A stretch of 48,025 bases of DNA from Pseudoduganella umbonata (GTDB taxonomy: Bacteria > Pseudomonadota > Gammaproteobacteria > Burkholderiales > Burkholderiaceae_D). Position numbers and translations under genes: made by a program. The DNA lies in contig NZ_JACHXS010000020.1 of NCBI RefSeq assembly GCF_014192225.1, positions 1-48,025 of the forward strand, read 5' to 3'. Under the pieces are notes generated by a model. The model was given only the letters and a program-made list of their open reading frames with translations, ran no database searches and was not told the origin of the DNA. Shown here piece after piece: positions 9,079 through 16,914 of this stretch. How positions within the stretch are numbered: position 1 is the stretch's first letter; the number at the start of each line of letters is the position of its first letter.

Positions 9079-9283
9079 GGCCGGCGACGCGGTCCTTGCG
9101 GCGTTGTGCATCCACGTCGTGCGCCTTGCGCTTGTCCAGCCCCAGCATCGGTTCGACGAACTCGAACCAGATGAACGCAACACCCATCAGCCCCACGATC
9201 CACCACCACGACAGGTCGGCAAAGCGCCAGACTTCGAAAAAGCGCAGTGTGCAAAGTACAATGATGGCAAGGATGATCGGCAT
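9053..9283 (-). CDS. Small Trp-rich membrane protein (TIGR04438-like)
   Basis: A 76-aa protein starting MPIILAIIVLCTLRFFEVWRF. Two hydrophobic segments (residues 2-16 and about 26-45) flank a striking aromatic stretch (FADLSWWWIVGLMGVAFIWFEF). The C-terminal third is strongly basic (DKRKAHDVDAQRRKDRVAGRFGSRKKK), predicting a cytoplasmic tail. This is the wording of the small Trp-rich family found in Burkholderiales; its function is not known. The start at 9283 is chosen because translation from 9364 would add a non-hydrophobic leader without family resemblance. The last eight codons lie inside the 69-bp repeat array, so its C-terminus is exposed to repeat turnover. Confidence 0.8.
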   Translation of the reverse strand: MPIILAIIVLCTLRFFEVWRFADLSWWWIVGLMGVAFIWFEFVEPMLGLDKRKAHDVDAQRRKDRVAGRFGSRKKK

Positions 9284-9471
9284 GGCTGGCTCCGGTGAGC
9301 GGTCCATGGTACTTACAAAATTTACGTATTGCAACAATTCGAGGTCAACGGACTGCCGGGGCAACCCGTTGTGGCAATAGACGCTATACGTACCCCGCCA
9401 TACGTACTCGCCGATGCGAAACGCGTTAGAATCACCGCGGGTTTAATGTAGAGAAATCGTTGGAGAGATCG

Positions 9472-9783
9472 ATGAAACGTTTCGTGATGGGTGCAATGGT
9501 AGTGGGCGCGGCGTTCGTGTCGCAGTCGGCGATGGCGAATGCGGACCTGGCGAAGGCAAAGAACTGCATGGCTTGCCACGCTGTTGCGAACAAGCTGGTG
9601 GGTCCGGCCTACAAGGATGTGGCCGCCAAGTACGCGGGCCAGAAGGATGCCGAAGCCAAGCTGGTCGGCAAGGTGATCAAGGGCGGTTCCGGCGTGTGGG
9701 GCGCGATCCCGATGCCGGCCAACCCCCAAGTGAGCGAGGCGGATGCGAAAACGCTCGTCAAATGGATCCTGGCGCAGAAGTAA
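9472..9783 (+). CDS. Periplasmic class I cytochrome c (c551/c552 type)
   Basis: Small monohaem electron carrier. The 103-aa precursor has a signal peptide of about 23 residues (MKRFVMGAMVVGAAFVSQSAMA). The haem-binding site CMACH is at residues 32-36, and the axial methionine is M81 in GAIPMPANP, both in the positions of Pseudomonas c551-type cytochromes. The mature protein of about 80 aa would shuttle electrons to a terminal oxidase or nitrite reductase; the partner cannot be told from the context. GGAGAG lies 5 bases upstream of the ATG. A strong terminator follows. Confidence 0.93.
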   Translation: MKRFVMGAMVVGAAFVSQSAMANADLAKAKNCMACHAVANKLVGPAYKDVAAKYAGQKDAEAKLVGKVIKGGSGVWGAIPMPANPQVSEADAKTLVKWILAQK

Positions 9784-9802
9784 TCTTCCGCGCCGTAGCA
9801 AT

Positions 9803-9830
9803 AAAAAACCGGGCAATGCCCGGTTTTTTT
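9803..9830. terminator. Bidirectional terminator between cytochrome c and binding-protein genes
   Basis: Symmetric hairpin AAAAAACCGGGCA-ATG-CCCGGTTTTTTT. A T-run follows the stem on either strand, so it can end the cytochrome gene (plus) and the binding-protein gene at 9857 (minus). Confidence 0.92.
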
Positions 9831-9856
9831 ACGCCAGCTCGTTCACAGCCGCATGC

Positions 9857-10987
9857 TTATTTCACCACCTCGATCAGCGTCTTCTTCCCGCCGCGGAACG
9901 TGAACAGTGTCAGCGCGCCATCCTTGATGTCGCCGGCGGCATCGAAGGCGATCGTGCCGGTAATGCCCGGATAGCTCACTTTCGACAGGGATGGCAGGTA
10001 TTGCTTCGGATTGGCCGACTTCGCGTTCGCCATCGCCGTGGCCATCGCCATCACCGCGTCATACGAATACGGTGCGTAGATCTGCAGCTCCTGGCCATAG
10101 CGCTTCTTGTAGCGGCCGGCGAATTCTTCCATTTTCTTTTGCTGCGCCGGCGTCACGCCGCCCGCCTCCGCGCACACGATCGCGTCGTCGCCCGCGGTCG
10201 GGCCGGCCAGTTTCGGCATGGCTTCGGTGCAGATGCCGTCGCCGCCCATCAGCTTGGTCTTGATGCCCAGCGCCTTCATCTGGCGCAGCAGCGGGCCGCC
10301 CACCGAATCCATGCCGCCGAAGAAGACCAGGTCGGGATTCTTCGACTTGATGCTGGTAAGGATCGCGTTGAAATCGGTGGCCTTGTCGTTGGTGAACTGC
10401 TTGTCGACGATCTGCGCGCCTTTCGCAGCCTTGATGAATTCCGTCGCCACGCCCATGCCGTAGGCGGTGCGGTCGTCGATCACGGCGATCCGCTTCGCGC
10501 CCAGTTTCTGCACGGCGTACGTGCCCAGCGTGCCGCCCAGCTTCAGGTCGTTGGCGACCACGCGGAACGTGGTGTTGAATTTCTGGCGCGTGTAGACAGG
10601 GCTGGTAGCCGATGCCGAGATCTGCGGGATGCCGGCGTTGTAGTAGATGCGCGACGCGGGAATCGACGTGCCGGACGTCTGGTGGCCGATCACGCCGTTC
10701 ACTTTCTGGTCGGCCAGCTTCTGTGCGGCCGCCGTCGCCTGCTTCGGCTCGGCGGCGTCATCTTCGGCCAGCAGCACGAACTTGACGGCCTTGCCGTCGA
10801 TCTTGAAGCCCTTGGCGTTCAGGTCTTCCACGGCCAGCCGCGCGCCGTTCGACGTGTCCGTGCCCAGGTGGGCGGACTGGCCCGACAGCGGGCCCACATA
10901 GCCGATCTTGACCACTTCCTGCGCCATCGCGCCGCCAGCGGAGAGCAGGGTGGCGCCGATGGCCAGGGAAATCAGCTTCTGTTGCAT
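9857..10987 (-). CDS. Branched-chain amino-acid-type ABC substrate-binding protein, copy 1
   Basis: Periplasmic receptor of the LivJ/LivK type I fold (376 aa). A signal peptide (MQQKLISLAIGATLLSAGGAMA) precedes the family opening EVVKIGYVGPLSG. Ligand-site features are present: SGTSIPASRIYYNAGIPQIS and the hinge sequence VIDDRTAYGMGVATEF. A cysteine pair around CTEAMPKL and IVCAEAGG is expected to form the LivJ-like disulphide. Likely ligands are branched-chain or related amino acids. The next upstream gene is a close paralogue, and no permease or ATPase genes are nearby. ATG at 10987 is chosen because it opens the signal peptide. Confidence 0.93.
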   Translation of the reverse strand: MQQKLISLAIGATLLSAGGAMAQEVVKIGYVGPLSGQSAHLGTDTSNGARLAVEDLNAKGFKIDGKAVKFVLLAEDDAAEPKQATAAAQKLADQKVNGVIGHQTSGTSIPASRIYYNAGIPQISASATSPVYTRQKFNTTFRVVANDLKLGGTLGTYAVQKLGAKRIAVIDDRTAYGMGVATEFIKAAKGAQIVDKQFTNDKATDFNAILTSIKSKNPDLVFFGGMDSVGGPLLRQMKALGIKTKLMGGDGICTEAMPKLAGPTAGDDAIVCAEAGGVTPAQQKKMEEFAGRYKKRYGQELQIYAPYSYDAVMAMATAMANAKSANPKQYLPSLSKVSYPGITGTIAFDAAGDIKDGALTLFTFRGGKKTLIEVVK

Positions 10988-11032
10988 ATACGGTTTACTC
11001 CAATACTTATGCGGCCAGCAAATAAGGGCCGC

Positions 11033-11067
11033 TGAAAAAACAAAAGGCCGTCCACCAGGGGACGGCC
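11033..11067 (-). terminator. Terminator of the second binding-protein gene
   Basis: On the minus strand, GGCCGTCC-CCTGGT-GGACGGCC is followed by TTTTGTTTTTT. It separates the two paralogous binding-protein genes into independent transcripts. Confidence 0.88.
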
Positions 11068-11095
11068 GCACGGTTTGTCTCCGTCGTTATCCTGT

Positions 11096-12232
11096 TTACT
11101 TGACCACTTCCATCCGCGTCTTCTTGCCGCCGGTGTACGTGAACAGCGTCAGCGCGCCATCGTTGATGTCGCCGAACTGGTCGAACGTGATCAGGCCCGT
11201 CACGCCCTGGTACTTCACCTTCTTCAGGAACGGCAGGTATTTCTTCGGATCGCTCGATCCGGCATCCTGCATCGCCTGCGCCAGCGTCATCACGGAATCG
11301 TACACGTACGGCGCATACAGCTGCACTTCCTGGTTGTAGGCCTTCTTGTAGCGGGCGCGGAAGTCGTCCATGTTCTTTTGCAGTTCCGGCGGCACGCCGC
11401 CCGCTTCGGCGCAGGTCACCACGCCATCGGCGGCCGCGGTGCCGGCCAGGCGCGGCAGCGCGTCGGTGCAGACGCCGTCGCCGCCCATGAACTTGGCCTT
11501 GATGCCCAGCGCCTTCATCTGGCGCAGCAGTGGGCCGCCCACCGCATCCATGCCGCCGAAGAACACCAGGTCCGGGTTCTTCGCCTTGATACTGGTGAGG
11601 ATCGCGTTGAAGTCGGTGGCCTTGTCGTTCGTGAACTGCTTGTCGACGATCTGCGCGCCCTTGGCGCCCTTGATGAACTCGGTTGCCACGCCCATGCCAT
11701 AGGCGGTGCGGTCATCGATCACGGCGATCTTTTTCGCGGCCAGCTTGTCCACCGCGTACTTGCCCAGCGTACCGCCCAGCTTGGCATCGTTGGCGACCAC
11801 GCGGAACGCGGTGTTGAACTTCTGCTTCGTATAGACAGGGTTGGTGGAGGCCGGCGAGACCTGCGGGATGCCGGCATTGTAATAGATGCGCGATGCCGGC
11901 ACCGTGGTGCCGGAGTTCAGGTGGCCGACCACGCCGTTGACCTTGGCATCGACCAGCTTCTGCGCCACGGTCGTGCCCTGTTTCGGGTCGGCACCGTCGT
12001 CTTCCAGGACGAGCACGAATTTCACCGGCTTGCCGCCGATCTTGATGCCCTTCGCGTTCAGGTCGCTGACCGCCATGTTGGCGCCGTTCTCGTTATCCTT
12101 GCCGAGGTGCGACTGGGCGCCGGAGACCGGGCCCACGTGGCCGATCTTGATGATTTCCTGCGCGCCTGCCGGCACTGTGGCGACAGCCGCGAAGGCTACT
12201 GCGATGGCTGCTGCGATGGACTTCGTCTGCAT
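11096..12232 (-). CDS. Branched-chain amino-acid-type ABC substrate-binding protein, copy 2
   Basis: A 378-aa paralogue of the downstream gene, also with a signal peptide (MQTKSIAAAIAVAFAAVATVPAGA) and the LivJ/LivK fold (EIIKIGHVGPVSGAQSHLGKDNENGA). Long stretches match copy 1 exactly (IVDKQFTNDKATDFNAILTS), so the pair comes from a fairly recent tandem duplication. Differences cluster in the N-terminal lobe (KDNENGANMAVSDL against TDTSNGARLAVEDL) and near the end of the second lobe, where ligand preference could have changed. GGAGAG precedes the ATG. Having its own terminator and a 170-bp upstream region implies its own promoter. Confidence 0.93.
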   Translation of the reverse strand: MQTKSIAAAIAVAFAAVATVPAGAQEIIKIGHVGPVSGAQSHLGKDNENGANMAVSDLNAKGIKIGGKPVKFVLVLEDDGADPKQGTTVAQKLVDAKVNGVVGHLNSGTTVPASRIYYNAGIPQVSPASTNPVYTKQKFNTAFRVVANDAKLGGTLGKYAVDKLAAKKIAVIDDRTAYGMGVATEFIKGAKGAQIVDKQFTNDKATDFNAILTSIKAKNPDLVFFGGMDAVGGPLLRQMKALGIKAKFMGGDGVCTDALPRLAGTAAADGVVTCAEAGGVPPELQKNMDDFRARYKKAYNQEVQLYAPYVYDSVMTLAQAMQDAGSSDPKKYLPFLKKVKYQGVTGLITFDQFGDINDGALTLFTYTGGKKTRMEVVK

Positions 12233-12402
12233 TCTCGTCTCTCCAATGAAAGTGGTGGACGCCTCGTGAGCGTCATTCTGGCAGAAGGTACAACAAATTT
12301 TTCGATTGGCAAAGGTGCAAATGGCGATTGTTGCGGCGCGCACCGGCAGGGGGCATGCATGCACCGCTCCGGGCGCTTCTTCAGGCGCATTTCACCGTGC
12401 TT

Positions 12403-12969
12403 TCACTCTGCTGGTGCCTGCAGCGCCGCAAGCTCCTGCCGCACGGAAGCCGCCACGGCCTGGGCGATCGATTCGCCGAGACCGGACTGCAGGTCGGCGG
12501 CGAGATGCTGCAGGACCCGGTCGAGACGTTCGGCGACCAGCGCATCGACGCGCGGCATCAATTGCCGCACGATGCGTTCGCTGAGCGCCTGCTCGATGGC
12601 GGCCAGATCAACGGCGGCCAGATCAATGGCGGCCTGCGGTTCGGCGGCCTGCGGTTCGGCGGGCGCGGCGGTTTCCCTGGCCGGTTCCGCGGCCATCGCC
12701 GGTTCAGCCGCGGTCGCCGGTTCCCCTTCCATGCCGGCCTCGACGTCGGCATCGGCCGGCACGACCAGGTCGATCACCGGTGCCGGCGCAGGCACGGTTG
12801 CGGCTACCCCCGCGCCGGTGCGCCAGACCGCCGGCCTGGAGGCGGGAGCCGGCGTCGCCGCATAGGAAGCGGCGGACGCAGGGGCCGAAGTCGGAGCAGG
12901 AGCGGGCGCAATCTCCTGCAGCACTTCCGTCAGCACCGGGATGCCGGCATCGAACGGTCCCGGGCTCAC
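12403..12969 (-). CDS. Ala/Pro-rich protein coupled to holC, function unknown
   Basis: A 188-aa protein starting at GTG and overlapping the holC stop codon (GTGA), so translation is coupled. Residues 20-115 are low-complexity Ala/Pro/Glu with repeated AEPA and LAA(I/V)D motifs and should be disordered. Residues 120-180 form a predicted amphipathic helix pair (IEQALSERIVRQLMPRVDAL and following). No signal peptide or membrane segment is seen. Genes after holC in Burkholderiales often encode a variable protein of this architecture (DUF2486-like). A role at the replisome is guesswork from the operon alone. Confidence 0.7.
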   Translation of the reverse strand: MSPGPFDAGIPVLTEVLQEIAPAPAPTSAPASAASYAATPAPASRPAVWRTGAGVAATVPAPAPVIDLVVPADADVEAGMEGEPATAAEPAMAAEPARETAAPAEPQAAEPQAAIDLAAVDLAAIEQALSERIVRQLMPRVDALVAERLDRVLQHLAADLQSGLGESIAQAVAASVRQELAALQAPAE

Positions 12970-13427
12970 GATTTGCCTACGCTGAGGTGGGTGGGCTGGA
13001 AGTCCTGCCGTTTATAGGCGACGAAACGGATGCGCCCGGCGGCCGCGTCGTCTTCGTCGGTGGACACCACTTCGATCAGGCGGGGAAAGCTTTCGAACTG
13101 CACGGGAGCACGGCGTGCCAGGTTCACCAGCAGGTCGGCCGGCGGCAGTTCCACGCTGTCGCTGTCGGCCAGCACGATCGGCGTATCGGGCGCCAGCGGG
13201 TCGTTGGCGTGCACGTGGGGCAGGAAGTCGACGTCGGAAAAGCTCCACAGCGCCGCATCGAGCGCCGCCAGCTGCGCGCCGTCTTCCGTCATCACGACGA
13301 TGCGGTTCTTCGCGCCGGACGAGCTCGAAGCGTTGGACGAGCTCGAAGCGTTGTAGGCCTTGCGCAGCAGGCGGCACGCGTAGGCGATCTTGTCGGGAAC
13401 GTTGGTGTGGAAATCGATGCGGGTCAT
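12966..13427 (-). CDS. holC: DNA polymerase III chi subunit
   Basis: Chi links the clamp loader (through psi) to single-strand-binding protein at the replication fork. The 153-aa product has the family opening MTRIDFHTNVPDKIAYACRLLRKAY and the conserved core IVVMTEDGAQLAALDAALWSFSDVDFLPHV, followed by PIVLADSDS. Between the first helix and the core strand sits a Ser-rich linker, NASSSSNASSSSGAKNR, encoded by two perfect 18-bp copies at 13318-13353; typical HolC proteins have a short turn there. The downstream Ala/Pro-rich gene overlaps it by 4 bp. Confidence 0.92.
   Translation of the reverse strand: MTRIDFHTNVPDKIAYACRLLRKAYNASSSSNASSSSGAKNRIVVMTEDGAQLAALDAALWSFSDVDFLPHVHANDPLAPDTPIVLADSDSVELPPADLLVNLARRAPVQFESFPRLIEVVSTDEDDAAAGRIRFVAYKRQDFQPTHLSVGKS
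13318..13353. repeat. 18-bp tandem duplication inside holC
   Basis: Two perfect copies of GACGAGCTCGAAGCGTTG (plus strand) at 13318-13335 and 13336-13353. In the holC frame each copy encodes NASSSS. The length is a multiple of three, so the frame is kept. Confidence 0.95.
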
Positions 13428-13462
13428 GGGCGCTATTGTAGCGCGGTGGGGCAGGGGAAACC

Positions 13463-13493
13463 GGTGTCGGACACCCGTTGGGTGTCCGACACC
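13463..13493. repeat. Perfect 14-bp inverted repeat between prlC and holC
   Basis: Arms GGTGTCGGACACCC and GGGTGTCCGACACC flank a 3-base loop. Each arm also contains a self-complementary 13-mer (GGTGTC-G-GACACC), so both single-arm and full-length hairpins are possible. There is no T-run, so it is not a typical terminator. It lies 22 bp beyond the prlC stop and resembles in design the palindromes at 8866 and 23351. Confidence 0.95.
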
Positions 13494-13514
13494 ATGGCGC
13501 TTACTTCGGCCGCA

Positions 13515-15593
13515 TCATGCTGCCATGCCGCTGTGCCGGAGGAGCGCGTCGATCTGCGGCTCGCGGCCGCGGAAGGCGGTGAACGATTCCAGCGCCGGCC
13601 GCGAACCGCCGACGGACAGGATCTCGTGCAGGAACTTGCGGCCCGTATCGACCACGCGCTCGTCGGCGCCTTCCAGTTCCGCCGCTTCCTCGAACGCCGC
13701 ATACGCGTCGGCGGACAGCACCTCGGCCCATTTGTAGCTGTAATAGCCCGCCGCGTAGCCGCCGGCGAAGATGTGGCCGAACGAGTTCTGGAAGCGGTTG
13801 AACGCCGGCGGGACGATGACGGCGAAGCGGCTGCGCACTTCGTCGATCACGTCCTGTACCGACTTGCCCGATTCCGGTTGATAGTCGTAGTGCAGGTGCA
13901 TGTCCAGCAGCGAGAACTCGACCTGGCGCAGCGTCTGCAGGCCGGACTGGAAATTCTTCGCCGCCAGCATCTTGTCGTACAGCGCGCGCGGCAGCGGCTC
14001 GCCCGTCTTCACGTGCGCCGTCATGTGCGACAGCACGTTCCACTCCCAGCAGAAGTTTTCCATGAACTGCGACGGCAGCTCCACCGCATCCCACTCCACC
14101 CCGGCGATGCCGGACACGCCCAGTTCCTCGACGACGGTCAGCATGTGATGCAGGCCATGGCCGAATTCGTGGAACAGCGTGATCACCTCGTCGTGCGTGA
14201 ACAGCGAAGGCTGCACCTTGCCGTCGATGACGGCCGGTTCCGTGAAGTTGCAGGTCAGGTAGGCGATCGGCGTCTGCAGCTGGCCGGCTTCCACGCGGCG
14301 GCTGCGCGCATCGTCCATCCACGCGCCGCTGTTCTTGCCGGGGCGGGCGTACAGGTCCAGGTAGAACTGGCCCACCAGGTTGCCGTCGCGTTCGATGCGG
14401 AAGAAGCGCACGTCCTTGTGCCACGTGGGCGCCTGGTCCGGCAGGATCTGCACGCCGAACAGGTTCTGCACCAGCTTGAACAGGCCGTCGATCACCTTGT
14501 GTTCGGGGAAGTACTGCTTGACCTCCTGCGCCGAGAATGCATAGCGGTGCTGCTGCAGCTTCTCGGAAGCGTAGGGCAGGTCCCATGCGTTCAGTTCCGT
14601 CAGGCCCAGGTGTTCGGCCGCGAAGGTCTTCAGTTCCTCCAGGTCCTTCTCGGCATAGGGGCGGGCGCGCTTTGCCAGGTCTTCGAGGAAGCCGATCACC
14701 TGTTCGGGGCTCTGCGCCATCTTCGGCACCAGCGAGACCTCGGCAAAGTTCTGGTAGCCCAGCAGCTGCGCCTCTTCGGCGCGCAGCTGCAGCAGTTTCA
14801 CGATGTTCGCGCCGTTGTCCCACTTGTCGCGCTCGCTGAACACGTCGCCCAGCTCGGAAGCCTTGGTGGCATTGGCGCGATACACCTTCTCGCGCAGCGC
14901 GCGGCTGTCCGCGAACTGCAGGATCGGGTAATACGACGGGAAATGCAGCGTGAACTGCCAGCCCTGCTTGCCGTCTTTCTCCGCCAGGGTTTTCGCGGCG
15001 TGCTTCACGTCGTCCGGCAGGCCGGCCAGCTCGGCTTCATCCTCGACCAGCAGTTTCCAGTCGTTGGTGGCGTCCAGCACGTTTTCCGAGAAGCGCGTCG
15101 ACGTGGCGGCATGCTCTTCCTGGATCTGCGCGAAGCGTTCCTTCTGCTCGGCCGGCAGCTCGGCGCCGCCCATGCGGAAATCGCGGATCGCATTTTCCAC
15201 GATGCGCTTGCGCGCCGGCGACAGCGTGGCGAATTCCGGCGAGGCCTGCAGCGCCTTGTACTTGGCGAACAGCGCCTCGTTCTGGGCCAGCTCGGTCCAG
15301 AACTCCGTCACCTTCGGCAGGTTCTCGTTATAGACCGCGCGCAGCTCGGGCGTGTCGGCCACGTTGTTCAGGTGACTGACGATCCCCCATGCACGGCCCA
15401 GCAGTTCGGTGGCGTTTTCCAGCGGCGTCACGAAGTTCTGCCACGTCACCGGGTCCACCGGCGCTTCCAGCTGCGTCACCACGGCGCGGTTTTTCGCCAG
15501 CAGTTCGTCGATGGCCGGCGTCACGTGTTCCGGCTTGATCGCGTCGAAACGCGGCAGGCCGCCAAAGTCCAGCAGGGGGTTGTCAGTCGTCAT
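13515..15593 (-). CDS. prlC: Oligopeptidase A (M3 zinc metallopeptidase)
   Basis: Cytosolic thimet-type oligopeptidase that degrades short peptides, including cleaved signal peptides. The 692-aa length matches the family. The zinc motif HEFGH lies at residues 475-479 within FHEFGHGLHHML, with the downstream third ligand in the GVEWDAVELPSQFMEN block. The opening NPLLDFGGLPRFDAIKPEHV is typical of OpdA. folD lies 47 bp upstream on the same strand, so the two probably share a promoter. The palindrome at 13463 follows the stop codon. Confidence 0.96.
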   Translation of the reverse strand: MTTDNPLLDFGGLPRFDAIKPEHVTPAIDELLAKNRAVVTQLEAPVDPVTWQNFVTPLENATELLGRAWGIVSHLNNVADTPELRAVYNENLPKVTEFWTELAQNEALFAKYKALQASPEFATLSPARKRIVENAIRDFRMGGAELPAEQKERFAQIQEEHAATSTRFSENVLDATNDWKLLVEDEAELAGLPDDVKHAAKTLAEKDGKQGWQFTLHFPSYYPILQFADSRALREKVYRANATKASELGDVFSERDKWDNGANIVKLLQLRAEEAQLLGYQNFAEVSLVPKMAQSPEQVIGFLEDLAKRARPYAEKDLEELKTFAAEHLGLTELNAWDLPYASEKLQQHRYAFSAQEVKQYFPEHKVIDGLFKLVQNLFGVQILPDQAPTWHKDVRFFRIERDGNLVGQFYLDLYARPGKNSGAWMDDARSRRVEAGQLQTPIAYLTCNFTEPAVIDGKVQPSLFTHDEVITLFHEFGHGLHHMLTVVEELGVSGIAGVEWDAVELPSQFMENFCWEWNVLSHMTAHVKTGEPLPRALYDKMLAAKNFQSGLQTLRQVEFSLLDMHLHYDYQPESGKSVQDVIDEVRSRFAVIVPPAFNRFQNSFGHIFAGGYAAGYYSYKWAEVLSADAYAAFEEAAELEGADERVVDTGRKFLHEILSVGGSRPALESFTAFRGREPQIDALLRHSGMAA

Positions 15594-15640
15594 CGGTCAT
15601 TCCTATGGTTGAGAGCCGTGCCCGGCTCATTCGATACTGT

Positions 15641-16486
15641 TCAGCCGCGTTCTGCGGACTCGATGGTATTCATCAACAACATCGTGATCGTCATCGGGCC
15701 GACACCGCCGGGTACCGGCGTAATGTGCGCGGCCACTTCCTTGATGCCGGCAAAATCCACGTCGCCGCACAATTTGCCATTATCGTCGCGGTTCATGCCT
15801 ACATCGATCACGATTGCGCCCGGCTTCACCATGTCGGCGGTCAGCGTGTTGCGGCGGCCGACGGCTGCCACGACCACGTCGGCCTGCTTCGTATACACGG
15901 AGAGGTCCGGGGTAGCACTGTGGCAGATGGTGACGGTGGCGTTGGCCTGCAAGAGCAGCAGGCCCATCGGCTTGCCGACCGTGTTGCTGCGGCCGATCAC
16001 CACCGCGTGCTTGCCGCGCAGGTCGACGCCGGTCGATTCGATCAGCTTCATGCAGCCGTACGGCGTGCACGGGCGGAAGCCTTCCAGGCCGGTCATCAGT
16101 TCGCCGGCGGACAGTACCGAATAACCGTCGACGTCCTTGGACGTGGAAATGGCTTCGATGACCTTGTGCGGATTGATGTGCTTCGGCAGCGGCATCTGCA
16201 CCAGGATGCCGTGGATCGCCGGATCCGCGTTCAGTGCCGCGATACGGTCGAGCAGGGCCTGTTCGCTCAGGTCGGCGTCGTATTTTTCCAGCACCGAGTG
16301 GATGCCCACGTCGCCGCAGGCCTTCACCTTGTTGCGCACGTACACCTGGCTGGCCGGGTCTTCGCCCACCAGGATCACGGCCAGGCCGGGCTGCTTGCCG
16401 TTGGCGGTCAATGCGGCAGCGCGGGAGGCGATTTCGGCGCGCAGTTTCTGGGAGAGGGCGATTCCGTCGATGAGTTGGGCAGACAT
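15641..16486 (-). CDS. folD: Bifunctional methylenetetrahydrofolate dehydrogenase/cyclohydrolase
   Basis: Interconverts 5,10-methylene- and 10-formyl-tetrahydrofolate in one-carbon metabolism, using NADP. The 281-aa product is of standard size. Signatures are intact: VGEDPASQVYVRNKVKAC with the catalytic lysine, GILVQMPLPKHIN, the DVDGYS block, and the dinucleotide-binding VVIGRSNTVGKPM, with C-terminal TPVPGGVGPMTI. It is the upstream gene of a folD-prlC pair and diverges from the aceE operon across about 430 bp. Confidence 0.98.
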   Translation of the reverse strand: MSAQLIDGIALSQKLRAEIASRAAALTANGKQPGLAVILVGEDPASQVYVRNKVKACGDVGIHSVLEKYDADLSEQALLDRIAALNADPAIHGILVQMPLPKHINPHKVIEAISTSKDVDGYSVLSAGELMTGLEGFRPCTPYGCMKLIESTGVDLRGKHAVVIGRSNTVGKPMGLLLLQANATVTICHSATPDLSVYTKQADVVVAAVGRRNTLTADMVKPGAIVIDVGMNRDDNGKLCGDVDFAGIKEVAAHITPVPGGVGPMTITMLLMNTIESAERG

Positions 16487-16788
16487 GATGATTGGCTAAG
16501 GTGGGATGAAAGACCGCCATTATAAATGCGCGCTGCCGGCTGCCGGCACTTCCCGTCTCGTCATAGGGTGGGAAAGCGCGCGCAGCCGTCTCGCGGCTAG
16601 CCGGCGAAAACAACCGCTGGTTTTCGCCGCCTGCGGGTGGTCCATCCATCGCGGCGCCGGAAACGCTTCCGCTCCGCTCAAACAATTGATTTATTGCTCT
16701 CGAAAAGTGAGCGGAAACCGCGCGTTTATGCGGCATTGCAGCATTTTTTCATAGGGAGATTTCACATTGTAAAAACATCTTCCATATT
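16487..16788. other. Gene-free interval between folD and the aceE promoter
   Basis: No credible reading frame was found. It holds GC-rich short inverted repeats (for example GCTGCCGGCTGCCGGC near 16533) in its left half and becomes AT-rich toward the promoter. It presumably contains the folD promoter on the minus strand, which I could not fix. No PdhR-like AATTGGT...ACCAATT operator was seen. Confidence 0.6.
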
Positions 16789-16817
16789 TTGAAAATGGGG
16801 AAATTCACTGTTAGAAT
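16789..16817 (+). promoter_or_regulatory. Promoter of the pyruvate dehydrogenase operon
   Basis: TTGAAA (16789-16794), a 17-base spacer and TAGAAT (16812-16817), in an AT-rich stretch that contrasts with the GC-rich surroundings. The start would lie near 16824, giving a leader of about 90 bases before aceE. Confidence 0.75.
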
Positions 16818-16914
16818 CCTCACACTTCGTAAAAGTCTTGGTAAATAATCACCCCCTCGCGTCCGCCACGATCACCGCATCGGTTCGGGCCAATTCACTC
16901 AGGAGACTAGATAG

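Noticed and set aside
12780..16124. 1114-codon plus-strand frame opposite holC-prlC-folD
   Set aside because: Crosses three well-recognised minus-strand genes and has no domain or ribosome binding site.
16838..16850. PdhR-like operator before aceE (CTTGGTAAATAATC)
   Set aside because: Lacks the dyad ATTGGTNNNACCAAT; only a chance resemblance to one half.
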